Source of the DNA: Allokutzneria sp. A3M-2-11 16
GTDB taxonomy: Bacteria; Actinomycetota; Actinomycetes; Mycobacteriales; Pseudonocardiaceae
DNA: 64,000 bases
Assembly: GCF_024213555.1 (NCBI RefSeq)
Contig: NZ_JANAVO010000002.1
Coordinates: forward strand, 294,269 to 358,268
Direction of reading: 5' to 3'
Within the stretch, counting starts at the first letter, position 1. The number at the start of each line of letters is the position of its first letter. A model generated the notes under the pieces. It searched no databases. It worked only from the letters and a program-made list of their open reading frames with translations, and was not told where the DNA came from. The translations under genes were made by a program, and so were the position numbers. Shown here one piece after another: positions 43,596 through 52,137 of the stretch.

Positions 43596-43856
43596 ATGAG
43601 TCCGGTACGGCGCGGCAAGGAACTGCCCATCTACAACCGGCTGCCCGTCCTGCGCGCCGAGCGGGGGATGAGCCGCGCCGCGCTCGCGGAGGCCGTCGAG
43701 GTCAACCCGCAGACGATCGGCGCGCTGGAACGGGGCGACCACTACCCCAGCCTCGACCTGGCGTTCCGGATCTGCGCCGTGTTCGGCCTGCCCGTGGAGG
43801 CCGTCTTCGGCCGCGAACCGTTCACGCCCCTGTCCACCCAGCTCTACCGGGAGTAG
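43596..43856 (+). CDS. XRE-family small regulator
   Basis: Protein of 86 residues that is essentially one Cro/CI helix-turn-helix: LPVLRAERGMSRAALAEAVE, VNPQTIGALERGDHYPSLDL, AFRICAVFGLPVEAVFGREPF. Members of this group (YozG-like) are commonly paired with a small membrane protein, as here: the next gene starts 2 bp after the stop. They probably form a regulator-effector pair of unknown role. Confidence 0.88.
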   Translation: MSPVRRGKELPIYNRLPVLRAERGMSRAALAEAVEVNPQTIGALERGDHYPSLDLAFRICAVFGLPVEAVFGREPFTPLSTQLYRE

Positions 43857-43858
43857 TC

Positions 43859-44317
43859 ATGTCCAGCCACACCCGCGCCCGCCGCCGCAACGTCGCACTG
43901 GTGGTCCTCATCGGCTTCGCCTGCATGATCGCCGGAGCCGCCCTGTTCCGTGACCCGACCCTGGTCGTCTCCGCCGTGCTGATGGCGGTGGGACTGCTAC
44001 TGGGAGTCGGTGGCACGTTCGTCCTCCGCTCCCGCACGGGACGCGCCGCGGGCCACGGCGAAGACCTCGACGAGCGCGACACCGAGCTGCGCGACGCCGC
44101 GCACTACCGCAGCTACCAGGCGTTCGGCGCGCTGATGCTGGCCGACCTGGCATACGGCCTGGTGGTCGCAGGCCATCCCGAGGCGGGCTCGCTGACCGCG
44201 GCCATGACCGCGACGCTGTTCCTGCTCGGCACCGCCATGCCCGCACTGAACCTCGCGTGGACGCTGCCCGACGACGACCCGGAGGACTTCGCTACGACTC
44301 CTCCGCGAGCCGCTTGA
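43859..44317 (+). CDS. Four-helix membrane protein paired with XRE regulator
   Basis: Protein of 152 residues with four hydrophobic segments: NVALVVLIGFACMIAGAALF, LVVSAVLMAVGLLLGVGGTF, AFGALMLADLAYGLVVAG and AMTATLFLLGTAMPALNLAW. Between helices 2 and 3 is a charged loop containing LDERDTELRDAAHYRSYQAF, typical of DUF2178-like proteins. Function unknown. ATG 43859 follows CGGGAG at the end of the XRE gene. The 3' end overlaps the convergent ArsR gene by 26 bp. Confidence 0.8.
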   Translation: MSSHTRARRRNVALVVLIGFACMIAGAALFRDPTLVVSAVLMAVGLLLGVGGTFVLRSRTGRAAGHGEDLDERDTELRDAAHYRSYQAFGALMLADLAYGLVVAGHPEAGSLTAAMTATLFLLGTAMPALNLAWTLPDDDPEDFATTPPRAA

Positions 44318-44603
44318 TCGCCGCGAGCCTGCGGTCCCACTCCGCCGCGACGTGGTCCATCCACCGCGCGGTCGTGCCCAGCGCCTCCGGGCGCACGGTG
44401 TAGAGCACCTCGCGACCGTGCCGCCGCCCCGCCACCAAGGCCGCTTTCTCCAGCACCGCAAGGTGTTTGACCACGGCCTGCCTGGTCACCGGGAGCTCGG
44501 CGGCGAGCACGGTCGCCGAGCACTCCCCCCGCGCGGCGATGAGGTCCAGCACCCGCCTGCGCATCGGATCGGCGAGCGCGGCCAGAACCTCGTCAACGGT
44601 CAT
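44292..44603 (-). CDS. ArsR-family regulator of an SRPBCC operon
   Basis: Protein of 103 residues with the ArsR winged helix (VLAALADPMRRRVLDLIAAR, VLAAELPVTRQAVVKHLAVL, VAGRRHGREVLYTV). No metal-binding cysteine pair is present, as usual for ArsR proteins paired with AHSA1/SRPBCC genes. It is the second gene of the operon, 34 bp after the SRPBCC gene, and probably binds the twin GCAAC-N6-GTTGC sites upstream of that gene. Confidence 0.88.
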   Translation of the reverse strand: MTVDEVLAALADPMRRRVLDLIAARGECSATVLAAELPVTRQAVVKHLAVLEKAALVAGRRHGREVLYTVRPEALGTTARWMDHVAAEWDRRLAAIKRLAEES

Positions 44604-44637
44604 GCCGCCTCCGCTGAGACAATCGCGTCGCCGGAAG

Positions 44638-45075
44638 TCACGCTTCCACGTACTCCTTCAACTCATCCAGCTCGGCCTGCCAGCCGCCGACGTTGTCCTT
44701 GTGCTTGGCGGCCCGGACCTCCGGCTCGAAGGCGAGAGCGTCGAACCCGGTCTCCACCAAGCGAAGCCGGGTACCCGCCTCCTCCGAGGCCAGGGTGTAC
44801 TCAACCCGGGTGGAGTTGCCGTCGGTCACCTCGGCCCCCGACTCGGTGGTCCACCGGTAGACCAGCCGCGACGTCGGCTCGACCACGTCGATCACGGCGT
44901 TGAACCGGCCGTGCTCGGCCCAGCCGAAGACCATCCGGCCGCCGGGCCGCAGGTCGATCTCGGCGGAGTCGCCCAGCCACTTCATGATCTGGTCGGACTC
45001 GGTGATCGCGGCCCACACCCTGGCGACCGGCGCGTTGATCACAAGTTCCCGCTCGATGCGGTCAGTGCTGTTCAT
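44638..45075 (-). CDS. AHSA1/SRPBCC-domain protein
   Basis: Protein of 145 residues with the START/Bet v1-like AHSA1 fold: ELVINAPVARVWAAITESDQ, MKWLGDSAEIDLRPGGRMVF, GRFNAVIDVVEPTSRLVYRW, TRVEYTLASEEAGTRLRLVE, GWQAELDELKEYV. These proteins bind hydrophobic ligands; the role is unknown. ATG 45075 is used (GAGAGGA eight bases before); the frame is open upstream through the operators. First gene of the SRPBCC-ArsR operon, with its start inside the end of the GT87 gene. Confidence 0.88.
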   Translation of the reverse strand: MNSTDRIERELVINAPVARVWAAITESDQIMKWLGDSAEIDLRPGGRMVFGWAEHGRFNAVIDVVEPTSRLVYRWTTESGAEVTDGNSTRVEYTLASEEAGTRLRLVETGFDALAFEPEVRAAKHKDNVGGWQAELDELKEYVEA

Positions 45076-46216
45076 GGCGCACGTCCTCTCGTTTGGCGCA
45101 ACCCAAGAGTTGCACATCCTCCCGCGAGGCGCAACCGGTGAGTTGCACAAGAACGAGAGCGGCGATGATCAGGTAGGCGTTGCCGACCAGGTGCTGCCAC
45201 CACAGGAAGTGCCCCTGCGGCGACATCAGCCGGTGCGGCTCGGCGAAGAACACCGCCACCACCGCCAGCCACACCCAGTTCCGCGCGAGCACCAACCCGA
45301 TCAGCGCGGGCACCACCCAGACCCAGTGCGTCGTCCACGACACCGGCGAGGCCAGCAGTCCCGCCACCGCGACCACCGTCAGCGCCAACAGGTCCTCGCC
45401 CCGCCGCCGCAGCCGGGCCGCGACGAACCACGCCACCGCGACGACCGCCACCACGCCCACCGCCCACAACGCGATGACGGCCGAGTCCGGCAGCCCGCTC
45501 CGCACGAGCAACCCGCGCAGCGACTGGTTGTCCCGCGACCAGGACGCGCCGATCCGATCGGTCTTGGCCAGGACACCGAACCAATAGGCCATGGAATCCT
45601 TGGGCGCCAAGAGAAATCCCAGCGCGGTGGCACCGAGGAAGCCCAGGACCACGGTGCCCGCGGGCCGCCACTGCCGCGCCACCACGAAGTACAGCCCGAA
45701 CGCCGCCGGGGTCAGCTTGATCGCCGCCACCACGCCGATCAGCAACCCACGCGGCCAGGGCGTCTTCGTCAGCAGGCAGTCCGCGACGACGGCGACCATC
45801 AGCAGCACGTTGATCTGCCCGAGCCACAGCGTCGACCGCACCGGCTCCACCAGCACGCACAGCAGCGTGAAACCCAGTCCCAGCAACCAGTTCCGGCCGA
45901 GGTGGCGCACGACGAGCACGCAGGTCCCGGCCAGCGCGAGCACGGTCAGCAGCGTCAGCACCATCACCGCGCCGGTCATCGGCAGCAGCGCGAGCGGGGC
46001 GAAGAACACCGCGGCGATCGGCGGATACGTGAACGGCAGCCCGGTATCGCTGGGCAGGTAGGGGAATCCGTCGCCGTACAGCGGCAGTCCGTTGAGCCAG
46101 GCGTGCCCACCCGCGCGGTAGACCTGGAGGTCGATCAGCGTCGAGCCCCAGGTGAACAGCGCCGCTAGCACGACGGCCGCCGCGAGGGCAAGCAGGTTGT
46201 TCCGAGTGCGCACCAC
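45062..46216 (-). CDS. GT87 (DUF2029) membrane mannosyltransferase, remote copy
   Basis: Protein of 384 residues, full-length paralogue of the four genes at 10.8-15.5 kb: IDLQVYRAGGHAWLNGLPLY, LPFTYPPIAAVFFAPL, LGQINVLLMVAVVADCLL, PWPRGLLIGVVAAIKLTP, RDNQSLRG, SPVSWTTHWVW. It is expected to transfer mannose from polyprenyl-phosphate-mannose outside the membrane. Two consecutive GTG codons (46216, 46213) may start it. Its C-terminal 20 residues are encoded by the twin operators of the next operon, and it overlaps the SRPBCC start by 14 bp. Divergent from the MGT gene. Confidence 0.88.
   Translation of the reverse strand: MVRTRNNLLALAAAVVLAALFTWGSTLIDLQVYRAGGHAWLNGLPLYGDGFPYLPSDTGLPFTYPPIAAVFFAPLALLPMTGAVMVLTLLTVLALAGTCVLVVRHLGRNWLLGLGFTLLCVLVEPVRSTLWLGQINVLLMVAVVADCLLTKTPWPRGLLIGVVAAIKLTPAAFGLYFVVARQWRPAGTVVLGFLGATALGFLLAPKDSMAYWFGVLAKTDRIGASWSRDNQSLRGLLVRSGLPDSAVIALWAVGVVAVVAVAWFVAARLRRRGEDLLALTVVAVAGLLASPVSWTTHWVWVVPALIGLVLARNWVWLAVVAVFFAEPHRLMSPQGHFLWWQHLVGNAYLIIAALVLVQLTGCASREDVQLLGCAKREDVRHEQH
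45098..45146. promoter_or_regulatory. Twin GCAAC-N6-GTTGC operators
   Basis: GCAAC-CCAAGA-GTTGC (45098-45113) and GCAAC-CGGTGA-GTTGC (45131-45146) are two dyads 33 bp apart, about three helical turns, upstream of the SRPBCC-ArsR operon. They lie inside the last codons of the GT87 gene and are translated there as the repeated peptide VQLTGCASRED/VQLLGCAKRED. Confidence 0.7.
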
Positions 46217-46284
46217 GAGTGCCTTCTTACAGCGGCCCGGCGCTAGCGTTTCCCTCGACCACTCTTTACGGGGGAGATCCAGCC

Positions 46285-47535
46285 ATGCATGTGCTACTCG
46301 CGACCGCCGGTTCCAGGGGAGACGTCGCCCCGTACACGGGCCTCGGCGTGCGCTTAGCAGCGGAGGGACACAAGGTCACCATCGCCACGCACGAGCCCTT
46401 CGAGGAGTTCGTGCGCGCGTGCGGGCTCGGTTTCCGCGCGCTGCCCGGCGACCCGCGCCAGGCCATGGAGTCCGAGCAGGGCCAGCGTTGGTCGCAGGCC
46501 AAGTCCTCCGCAGTCGGCATGTTCAGGCAGCTGAAGGTGATGAAAAGCGAGATCCGCAGCGGCGCGCTCGCCCTCGCCGACGTCGTCGAGGAGGAGGGCC
46601 CGGACGTCCTGCTGGCGGCTCCGCTGGTCTCCTCGGTCAGTTTCGTGACCGGCAAGGGACTGCGCATCCCCAGCGCGGGGGTGTTCCTCGCCCCCGGCTA
46701 CCCCACCCGCGAGTTCGCGCCCGTGCTGAGCAAGAGCGCCTCGTTCGGCCCGGCGGGCAACCTGCTCGCGGGACACGCGATCACGCGCATGGTCGCCATG
46801 GCCTTCGGCTCGGCCGCCGCCGTGGTGCGCGAGCGCTACGGGCTGCCGAAGGTCTCCCTCGGGCAGGCGCTGCGCCAGCAGAACGCCGAGAAGTGGCCGG
46901 TGTTCAACGGCTACAGCAGGCACGTGATCCCACGCCCGGCCGACTGGCGCGAAGGAATTGAGGTCTGCGGCTACTGGTGGCCGCACGTCGCGCCCGGCTA
47001 CGAGCCGCCCGCCGAGCTGGTGGAGTTCCTCGACGCGGGCCCGCCGCCGGTGTTCATCGGCTTCGGCAGCATGGTGCCGGGCGACGGGGAACGGCTCGGG
47101 CGCCTCGCCGCGGCCGCGCTGAAGCAGGCCGGGGTGCGCGGGGTGATCCAGGCGGGCTGGGCCGAGCTGAACACGGTGGAGGACGAGAACCTGATCTCCA
47201 TCGGCGACGTGCCGCACGAGTGGCTGTTCCCGAGGATGGCCGCGGTCGTGCACCACGCGGGCGCGGGCACCTCAGCGGCGGCGCTGCGGGCGGGCGCGCC
47301 CGCGGTCCCCGTCCCGGTGCTGGCCGACCAGCCGTTCTGGTCCGGCAGGCTGGCCAGGCTCGGCGTCGCCACCGCCCCGGTGCCGATGCAGTCGCTCACC
47401 GCTGACCGGCTCGGCGCCGCGATCCACGCCGCGGTGACCGAACCCGGGTACCGCGAGCGGGCCGAGGGGCTGGCCAAGCTGATCAACGCCGAGGACGGGG
47501 CGGCTCCGGTGGTGGAGTTCGTGAACGGGTTGTAG
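46285..47535 (+). CDS. MGT-type UDP-glycosyltransferase (GT1/GT28-like)
   Basis: Glycosyltransferase of 416 residues with two Rossmann domains: N-terminal MHVLLATAGSRGDVAPYTGL and C-terminal PVFIGFGSMVPGD plus the donor site VVHHAGAGTSAAALRAGAPA and VPVLADQPFW. It resembles vancomycin-type and sterol glycosyltransferases, which add sugars to small lipophilic acceptors. Codon 24 (46354) is TTA, hinting at developmental control. ATG 46285 follows GGGGGAG. Stands alone before the BTAD regulator. Confidence 0.92.
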   Translation: MHVLLATAGSRGDVAPYTGLGVRLAAEGHKVTIATHEPFEEFVRACGLGFRALPGDPRQAMESEQGQRWSQAKSSAVGMFRQLKVMKSEIRSGALALADVVEEEGPDVLLAAPLVSSVSFVTGKGLRIPSAGVFLAPGYPTREFAPVLSKSASFGPAGNLLAGHAITRMVAMAFGSAAAVVRERYGLPKVSLGQALRQQNAEKWPVFNGYSRHVIPRPADWREGIEVCGYWWPHVAPGYEPPAELVEFLDAGPPPVFIGFGSMVPGDGERLGRLAAAALKQAGVRGVIQAGWAELNTVEDENLISIGDVPHEWLFPRMAAVVHHAGAGTSAAALRAGAPAVPVPVLADQPFWSGRLARLGVATAPVPMQSLTADRLGAAIHAAVTEPGYRERAEGLAKLINAEDGAAPVVEFVNGL

Positions 47536-47622
47536 TGCCCGGTATGGCCGGGGTATCCGCTCGGTATTTAGCACGCGTTCAGCGTGGGGCGGCATCCTGG
47601 TGTCCGGGCAGGGGGGTGCCAG

Positions 47623-49341
47623 ATGGAGTTCCGGGTCCTGGGGGATTTGGAGGTCAGGGGCGCGCGGGGCCGGATCCCGGTCAACGGGAAGCGGCAGCGC
47701 GCGCTCCTGGCCGTCCTGTTGTTGCGCGCCGGGCGCGTGGTCGGGGTGGAGGAGCTGGTCGCGTCGGCGTGGCCGGACCGCCCACCCGCCGCCGCGCGCA
47801 AGCAGGTGAAGATCGCGGTTTCCGCGCTGCGCAAGGCTTTCGGCGATCCCGGGGTGATCGTCACCCGCTCCCCCGGCTACCTCATCGAGCCGGAGGAGCA
47901 CCGCCTGGACCTGCGCTGGTTCGAGGCGCTGGTCCGCGCGGGCCGGGCCGCGACGACCCCGGAGGACCGGGCGCGCTACCTGCGCGAGGCGCTGGAGGAG
48001 TTCCGCGGTCCGGTGCTCCCCGGGATCGGCCTGGACACCGAGGTCCTCGAACAACGGCGCGCCGAGGTCACCGAGGAGTACGCCGAACTGGAGCTGGAGC
48101 TCGGCCGCGGTGGCGACCTGGTCCCCGAGCTGTCCCGGTTGGCAGAGCGATACCCGCTGCGCGAACGGTTGCACGGCCTGCTCGTCACGGCCCTGCACCG
48201 TTCGGGACGGCAAACCGAGGCGCTGCGAGCACTCCAGGAAGCCCGCGCCGCGCTGGCTGAACCCGGCGCGTACCTGCTCCGGGTCGAGCAGCAGATCGCC
48301 CCGGCGCCCCTGGAGGTCCGTCCCGCCCAGCTGCCCGCTGACATCGGCGACCTCACCGGCCGGATCGCCGAGGCCGACCAGCTGTGCGCCACCCTGGAGG
48401 GCCCGCCTTCCGGTTACGCGCCACCGCTCGCCGTGCTCACCGGAGCGGCCGGGACCGGCAAGTCCGCGCTCGCCGTGCGCGTCGGCCACCGGCTGCGCAC
48501 CGCCTTCCCTGACGGCCAGCTCTACGTGGACCTGCGCTCGGACAAGGACAATCCGGTGTCCACAATGGACGCGCTGGCCGGGTTCCTGCGCGCGTTCGGC
48601 TCTCCGGTGCCCGACGAGCTCGCCGAACGCGCCGCGCTCTACCGCAGCGTCCTCGCGGAGCGCCGCGTCCTGGTCGTGCTGGACAACGTCACCGACGAGG
48701 ACCAGGTGGCCCCGCTGCTGCCGGGGGCGGGTGACTGCGCCGTGTTGGTCACCTCCCGCAGGCGGCTGACCGGTGTGGCGGGCGCGCACCGCGTCGAGCT
48801 GACCGGTTTGGGTTCGCGGGAATCGCTCGCGTTGCTCGGCGCGCTCGCGGGTGAGGGCCGGGTGGCCGCGGAACAGCTCGCGGCGCGGCGCATCGCGTTC
48901 CTGTGCGAGGGATTGCCGCTCGCCGTCCGCATCGTGGGAGCCAAGCTCGCCGATCATCCACAGTGGACGTTGCAGCGGATGGCCGACCGGTTGGCCGATG
49001 ACGCGTACCGGCTGGCGGAGCTGCGGCACGGCGGCCTGGACCTGCGGGCGGCGCTGGAGGACAGCGTGCGCGCCCTGGGTTCGCAGGCGGGCCGGTTGTT
49101 CCGGCGACTGGGACTGCTGGGGTTCTCCGAGATCACTCCGGCGGTAGCTGGGGCGCTCGCCGGAGTGAGCTCGGAGAAGGCGGCTCGGCTACTGGAAAGC
49201 CTCGCCGCGTCTCGGGTGCTGCTCGCGGGCGGCGAGGACCGGTACCGGATGCCGGATCTGTTCCGGCTCCTCGCCAGGGAGCACTGCGCACCCGAGGGTG
49301 AGGGCAGGCCGGCCCAAGTCGGGCTGGGGGTCCTGACTTGA
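47623..49341 (+). CDS. Short AfsR-like BTAD regulator with ATPase domain
   Basis: Protein of 572 residues: OmpR-like DNA-binding domain (EFRVLGDLEVRGARGRIPV, QVKIAVSALRKAF, SPGYLIEPEE), BTAD (about 95-235), and an AfsR-type ATPase with Walker A GAAGTGKSALAV, Walker B VLVVLDNV and the winged-helix start LFRRLGLLGFSEITP. The TPR region of full-length AfsR is missing; the protein ends just after the winged helix, so it may be truncated. It follows the MGT gene by 88 bp. Possible pathway regulator; no cluster is visible. Confidence 0.85.
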   Translation: MEFRVLGDLEVRGARGRIPVNGKRQRALLAVLLLRAGRVVGVEELVASAWPDRPPAAARKQVKIAVSALRKAFGDPGVIVTRSPGYLIEPEEHRLDLRWFEALVRAGRAATTPEDRARYLREALEEFRGPVLPGIGLDTEVLEQRRAEVTEEYAELELELGRGGDLVPELSRLAERYPLRERLHGLLVTALHRSGRQTEALRALQEARAALAEPGAYLLRVEQQIAPAPLEVRPAQLPADIGDLTGRIAEADQLCATLEGPPSGYAPPLAVLTGAAGTGKSALAVRVGHRLRTAFPDGQLYVDLRSDKDNPVSTMDALAGFLRAFGSPVPDELAERAALYRSVLAERRVLVVLDNVTDEDQVAPLLPGAGDCAVLVTSRRRLTGVAGAHRVELTGLGSRESLALLGALAGEGRVAAEQLAARRIAFLCEGLPLAVRIVGAKLADHPQWTLQRMADRLADDAYRLAELRHGGLDLRAALEDSVRALGSQAGRLFRRLGLLGFSEITPAVAGALAGVSSEKAARLLESLAASRVLLAGGEDRYRMPDLFRLLAREHCAPEGEGRPAQVGLGVLT

Positions 49342-49357
49342 GCCGACCGCCCCGCAG

Positions 49358-49387
49358 GCCGGTGATCAGGGCGCACAGATCACCGGC
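49358..49387 (+). terminator. Hairpin after the BTAD gene
   Basis: GCCGGTGAT (49358-49366) and ATCACCGGC (49379-49387) form a 9-bp perfect stem with a 12-nt loop, 16 bp after the BTAD stop. No U-tract, as is common for actinobacterial terminators. Confidence 0.55.
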
Positions 49388-49673
49388 GGGAATGAAGTTT
49401 TCGTGATTTCGATTTCGTGGGTGTGTTACCCGGAATCGATCGAGTGCAAAGCTAGCAGACGCCCGATGACGCCATTATCCGACTGTGACCTGCGTCACCG
49501 CATGCTTAACGCACATTTAGGGTCCTGCCCGGGAAAGTGAAGTCAAGCTGACAATCCTTCAGTATTCGGCCAACTCTGAACCGGGAAAAGATCCTGGTCC
49601 AGGGCGCGCGCCGACGTAAAATCTTCCTCAAGCAAACGAAGGGCACGGAGATTAAACGTGCGTCTCCACATAA
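49388..49673. other. AT-richer gene-free stretch between convergent genes
   Basis: About 290 bp of AT-richer DNA between two converging genes, where only terminators would be expected. It looks like a promoter and leader region: ACGGAG precedes a GTG at 49658, which opens only nine codons (VRLHIITYQ) before a stop at the end of the next gene. It could be the 5' remnant of a lost gene or hold an unrecognised RNA. No hairpin besides 49358-49387 stands out. Confidence 0.4.
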
Positions 49674-50855
49674 TTACTTACCAGTAAGGGTGCGCCACGG
49701 GACGTGGACGACCACCCGTTCCCGGAGCTGCTCGTTCATGAACCACAACTCGCCGGTAGCCGGCCAGTAGGACAGGTTCTGGTTGTTGACGGGCGCCTCG
49801 GTCAACTGCGAAATGGTCTGCCCGGCCATCCCGCCGTGGAGGCAACTGGGCAGGTCCACGGGCTTGCCCGCGTGCTGGGCACAGGTACCGGAGACCACGA
49901 TGTAGCCGTTGTGCGCGACGGCGCCCTGCATAGCCCACACCGGCGAGCGGAATGCCTCGACCGCGCGCACCGAGCCATTCGGCTCAGCCCGAAGCAATCC
50001 GGTTCCGGGATCGAGCGGCCACCGCACCACCCGCCCGCCCCCGCCCTTGGCGACGTGCTCAGAAATGATCATGGAACTGGTTCCCCGGTCCAACGACAGG
50101 CTCGCCGAACAGGGCTTGTCCCCATTGATCCGGGTACAGCCGCCGCCCTCGTACCAGTAAGCACCGATCTGCGGCAGCGCCCAGGCGTGGTAACGCGCGG
50201 AGAAGCGCCCGTTGGCATTGCGCCCCACGTGCGCGGGCCCCGTGTCCATGGCCCAGAAGTGCCGAAGGTCGAACACCCGCAGAACGGTCCCCTGCACCAG
50301 GTAGAGGTAGTTCCCGTACCACGACAACCCGTCGCCGTGACTGGAGATCGCCTTGAAGTCGCCCGTCGCGTGCGGCTCCACCAGCAGCACGTGCCGGTAG
50401 GCCAGCGTCTTCTCGTCGAGGAAGGACACCCGGGTGAACGTGTCCCCCTCGGTGTGCCAGCTGGCCGCGATGATCCGCTTCCCCCCGACTGTCCCACCGG
50501 CCTGCGCGTCGCCCGATCCCGTTACGCCCTGCGGAATCCACGCGTTGGCGTCGTCGTCTTCCCCGTCCTGCCAGCAGAAGCCTTTGGGCCCCAGCCCCGG
50601 TTTGAGGTGCGTCCCGTGGCACAGCGCCCGCCCTTTGCGGTTCGCGCTGGCGAGAACGTCGTTGAGCCCCTTGGGTTTCAGCTGCGCGGCCCGTTCTAGT
50701 GCGTCCATGTTGGACTTGTACACCGCGAACGTCTGCCCTTGGACGTAGACGAACCGGCTCGCGTCGATGCGCGGGAACGGCACCGCCGCGCTCGCGGGCG
50801 CCGCGAGTCCGGCCATGGTGAGCACGAGGACGACAAGCAACCGGATCGCTCGCAT
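49674..50855 (-). CDS. Secreted protein of unknown function
   Basis: Exported protein of 393 residues. A signal peptide (MRAIRLLVVLVLTMAGLAAP, cleavage after ASA) is followed by a domain with repeated aromatic and Gly-rich strands (VYVQGQTFAVYKSNMDALER, ISSHGDGLSWYGNYLYLVQG, YWYEGGGCTRINGDKPCSAS, NLSYWPATGELWFMNEQLRE). The pattern suggests a beta-propeller but no family is recognised. Several Cys pairs may form disulfides. ATG 50855 follows GGGAGA; the frame extends 12 codons upstream. Confidence 0.75.
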   Translation of the reverse strand: MRAIRLLVVLVLTMAGLAAPASAAVPFPRIDASRFVYVQGQTFAVYKSNMDALERAAQLKPKGLNDVLASANRKGRALCHGTHLKPGLGPKGFCWQDGEDDDANAWIPQGVTGSGDAQAGGTVGGKRIIAASWHTEGDTFTRVSFLDEKTLAYRHVLLVEPHATGDFKAISSHGDGLSWYGNYLYLVQGTVLRVFDLRHFWAMDTGPAHVGRNANGRFSARYHAWALPQIGAYWYEGGGCTRINGDKPCSASLSLDRGTSSMIISEHVAKGGGGRVVRWPLDPGTGLLRAEPNGSVRAVEAFRSPVWAMQGAVAHNGYIVVSGTCAQHAGKPVDLPSCLHGGMAGQTISQLTEAPVNNQNLSYWPATGELWFMNEQLRERVVVHVPWRTLTGK

Positions 50856-50913
50856 AGCAGTGATTCTCCCACCCCTGGTCAGGCCGGTCATCCGCCATTG
50901 AGCGCAGCCTCGT

Positions 50914-52137
50914 TCAGCTGGCGAGGCGGTGGTCCAGCCGAATGTTCCTGCGCGGCGCGCGGTCCGTGTCCACCCACGCGGGCGGTATGAACACCGGGAG
51001 TCCCCGGTCGAAGCGGATCTCCCAGTCGCCTTGGTGCAGAACGTGGTGGTGGTGCGAGCAGAGCAGGACCATGTTGCTCAAGCTCGTCTCCCCGCCGTTG
51101 ATCCAATGCACGACGTGATGCGCTTCCGTCCACGCCGGAGGCAGATCGCAGCCGGGGAACGCGCACCCCTTGTCCCGTACTGCCAAGGCTTTCCGCAGCC
51201 CCGGTGGCGCGGTGCGCTCGGTCCGCCCGAGGTGGAGGGGCACCCCGTTCCCGTCGAGGACGATCGGGGTGATCCTCGCGTCGCAGCCGATCTTGCGGAT
51301 CAGCTGGGCGGTCATCGGCCCGCCCCAGTTCGCCCACCCCGTACCCATGCCGTCGCGGAACGCCTCGTAGGAGATCGTCACGATCACCTGCGCCCGTTCA
51401 CCACCGCTGGACGGCAGCTTCCCGCACGCCATCGCCATCCGGACCATGTCGGTCAGCGCGTCGGCATATCGCTGTCCGGTCCTGCGCTCGTCCTTGACAC
51501 CGTCGACCGTGCGCGGCTTGGCGAGAGCGTGCATCGCGGCGAGGAACGCCTCGGCCGCTTCCGGATCGAGAACGCCCCGGAGTCCGATCGACCCGTTGGG
51601 CTTGCGGAAGATCGTCAGATCGCGCTTCGCGATCGCCTCCTGCTCCTCCCGGAACACCCCGTCCGGATCCACCAGCGCGCGCAGGTGTCTCCCGGCCTTC
51701 TCCAACTCCTTGTGATTCAGGCTGCGAGCGTGCCCGGCCAACGCAGCTTCGGCTTCCGTGCGAACCTCGGCCGGGATGGCGCGGAGGGTGTCGGAGATGA
51801 CGAACACGTGCTCCGCCTGAATCTCCCCTTCCTGCAACGCCTTCCGCGTCTCCGGCAGCGACGGCAGGTCGTGGACGAGGCGGGCTCTGTGCCGGGCCTC
51901 GTACGGCGAGAGCACCATCGCGTCCCGCAACAACACCGCCAACGTCCGGCACCCGTGCTTCAGGTGCAGGCTCCGCGTCTCCGCCTCGGCCGCGAGTTCG
52001 GCGGACGCGGCGGTGACCAATCGTTGGACCAGTTCCAGCTTCCGCAACGCGGGCAGGATGTCGTCTTCCGCGATCCGATAGCTGTCCTGCCGCGACAGCA
52101 GCTCCCGCAGATGATCTACAAACCCGTTGATCTCCAT
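50914..52137 (-). CDS. DUF222-HNH endonuclease domain protein
   Basis: Protein of 407 residues of the multicopy actinobacterial 13E12 family: an N-terminal DUF222 helical region (VDHLRELLSRQDSYRIAEDD ... LSPYEARHRARLVHDLPSLP) and a C-terminal HNH nuclease motif (CAFPGCDLPPAWTEAHHVVH, WINGGETSLSNMVLLCSHHH). The zinc cysteines and the HH/N/H residues are intact, so nuclease activity is possible. These genes are thought to be selfish or linked to mobile DNA. ATG 52137 follows GGGGAGGGGAA. It sits in a 370-bp region with a long hairpin upstream. Confidence 0.9.
   Translation of the reverse strand: MEINGFVDHLRELLSRQDSYRIAEDDILPALRKLELVQRLVTAASAELAAEAETRSLHLKHGCRTLAVLLRDAMVLSPYEARHRARLVHDLPSLPETRKALQEGEIQAEHVFVISDTLRAIPAEVRTEAEAALAGHARSLNHKELEKAGRHLRALVDPDGVFREEQEAIAKRDLTIFRKPNGSIGLRGVLDPEAAEAFLAAMHALAKPRTVDGVKDERRTGQRYADALTDMVRMAMACGKLPSSGGERAQVIVTISYEAFRDGMGTGWANWGGPMTAQLIRKIGCDARITPIVLDGNGVPLHLGRTERTAPPGLRKALAVRDKGCAFPGCDLPPAWTEAHHVVHWINGGETSLSNMVLLCSHHHHVLHQGDWEIRFDRGLPVFIPPAWVDTDRAPRRNIRLDHRLAS

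Noticed and set aside
49658-49687. Nine-codon peptide VRLHIITYQ after ACGGAG
   Set aside because: Too short to support as a gene; kept only as part of the orphan-promoter observation.
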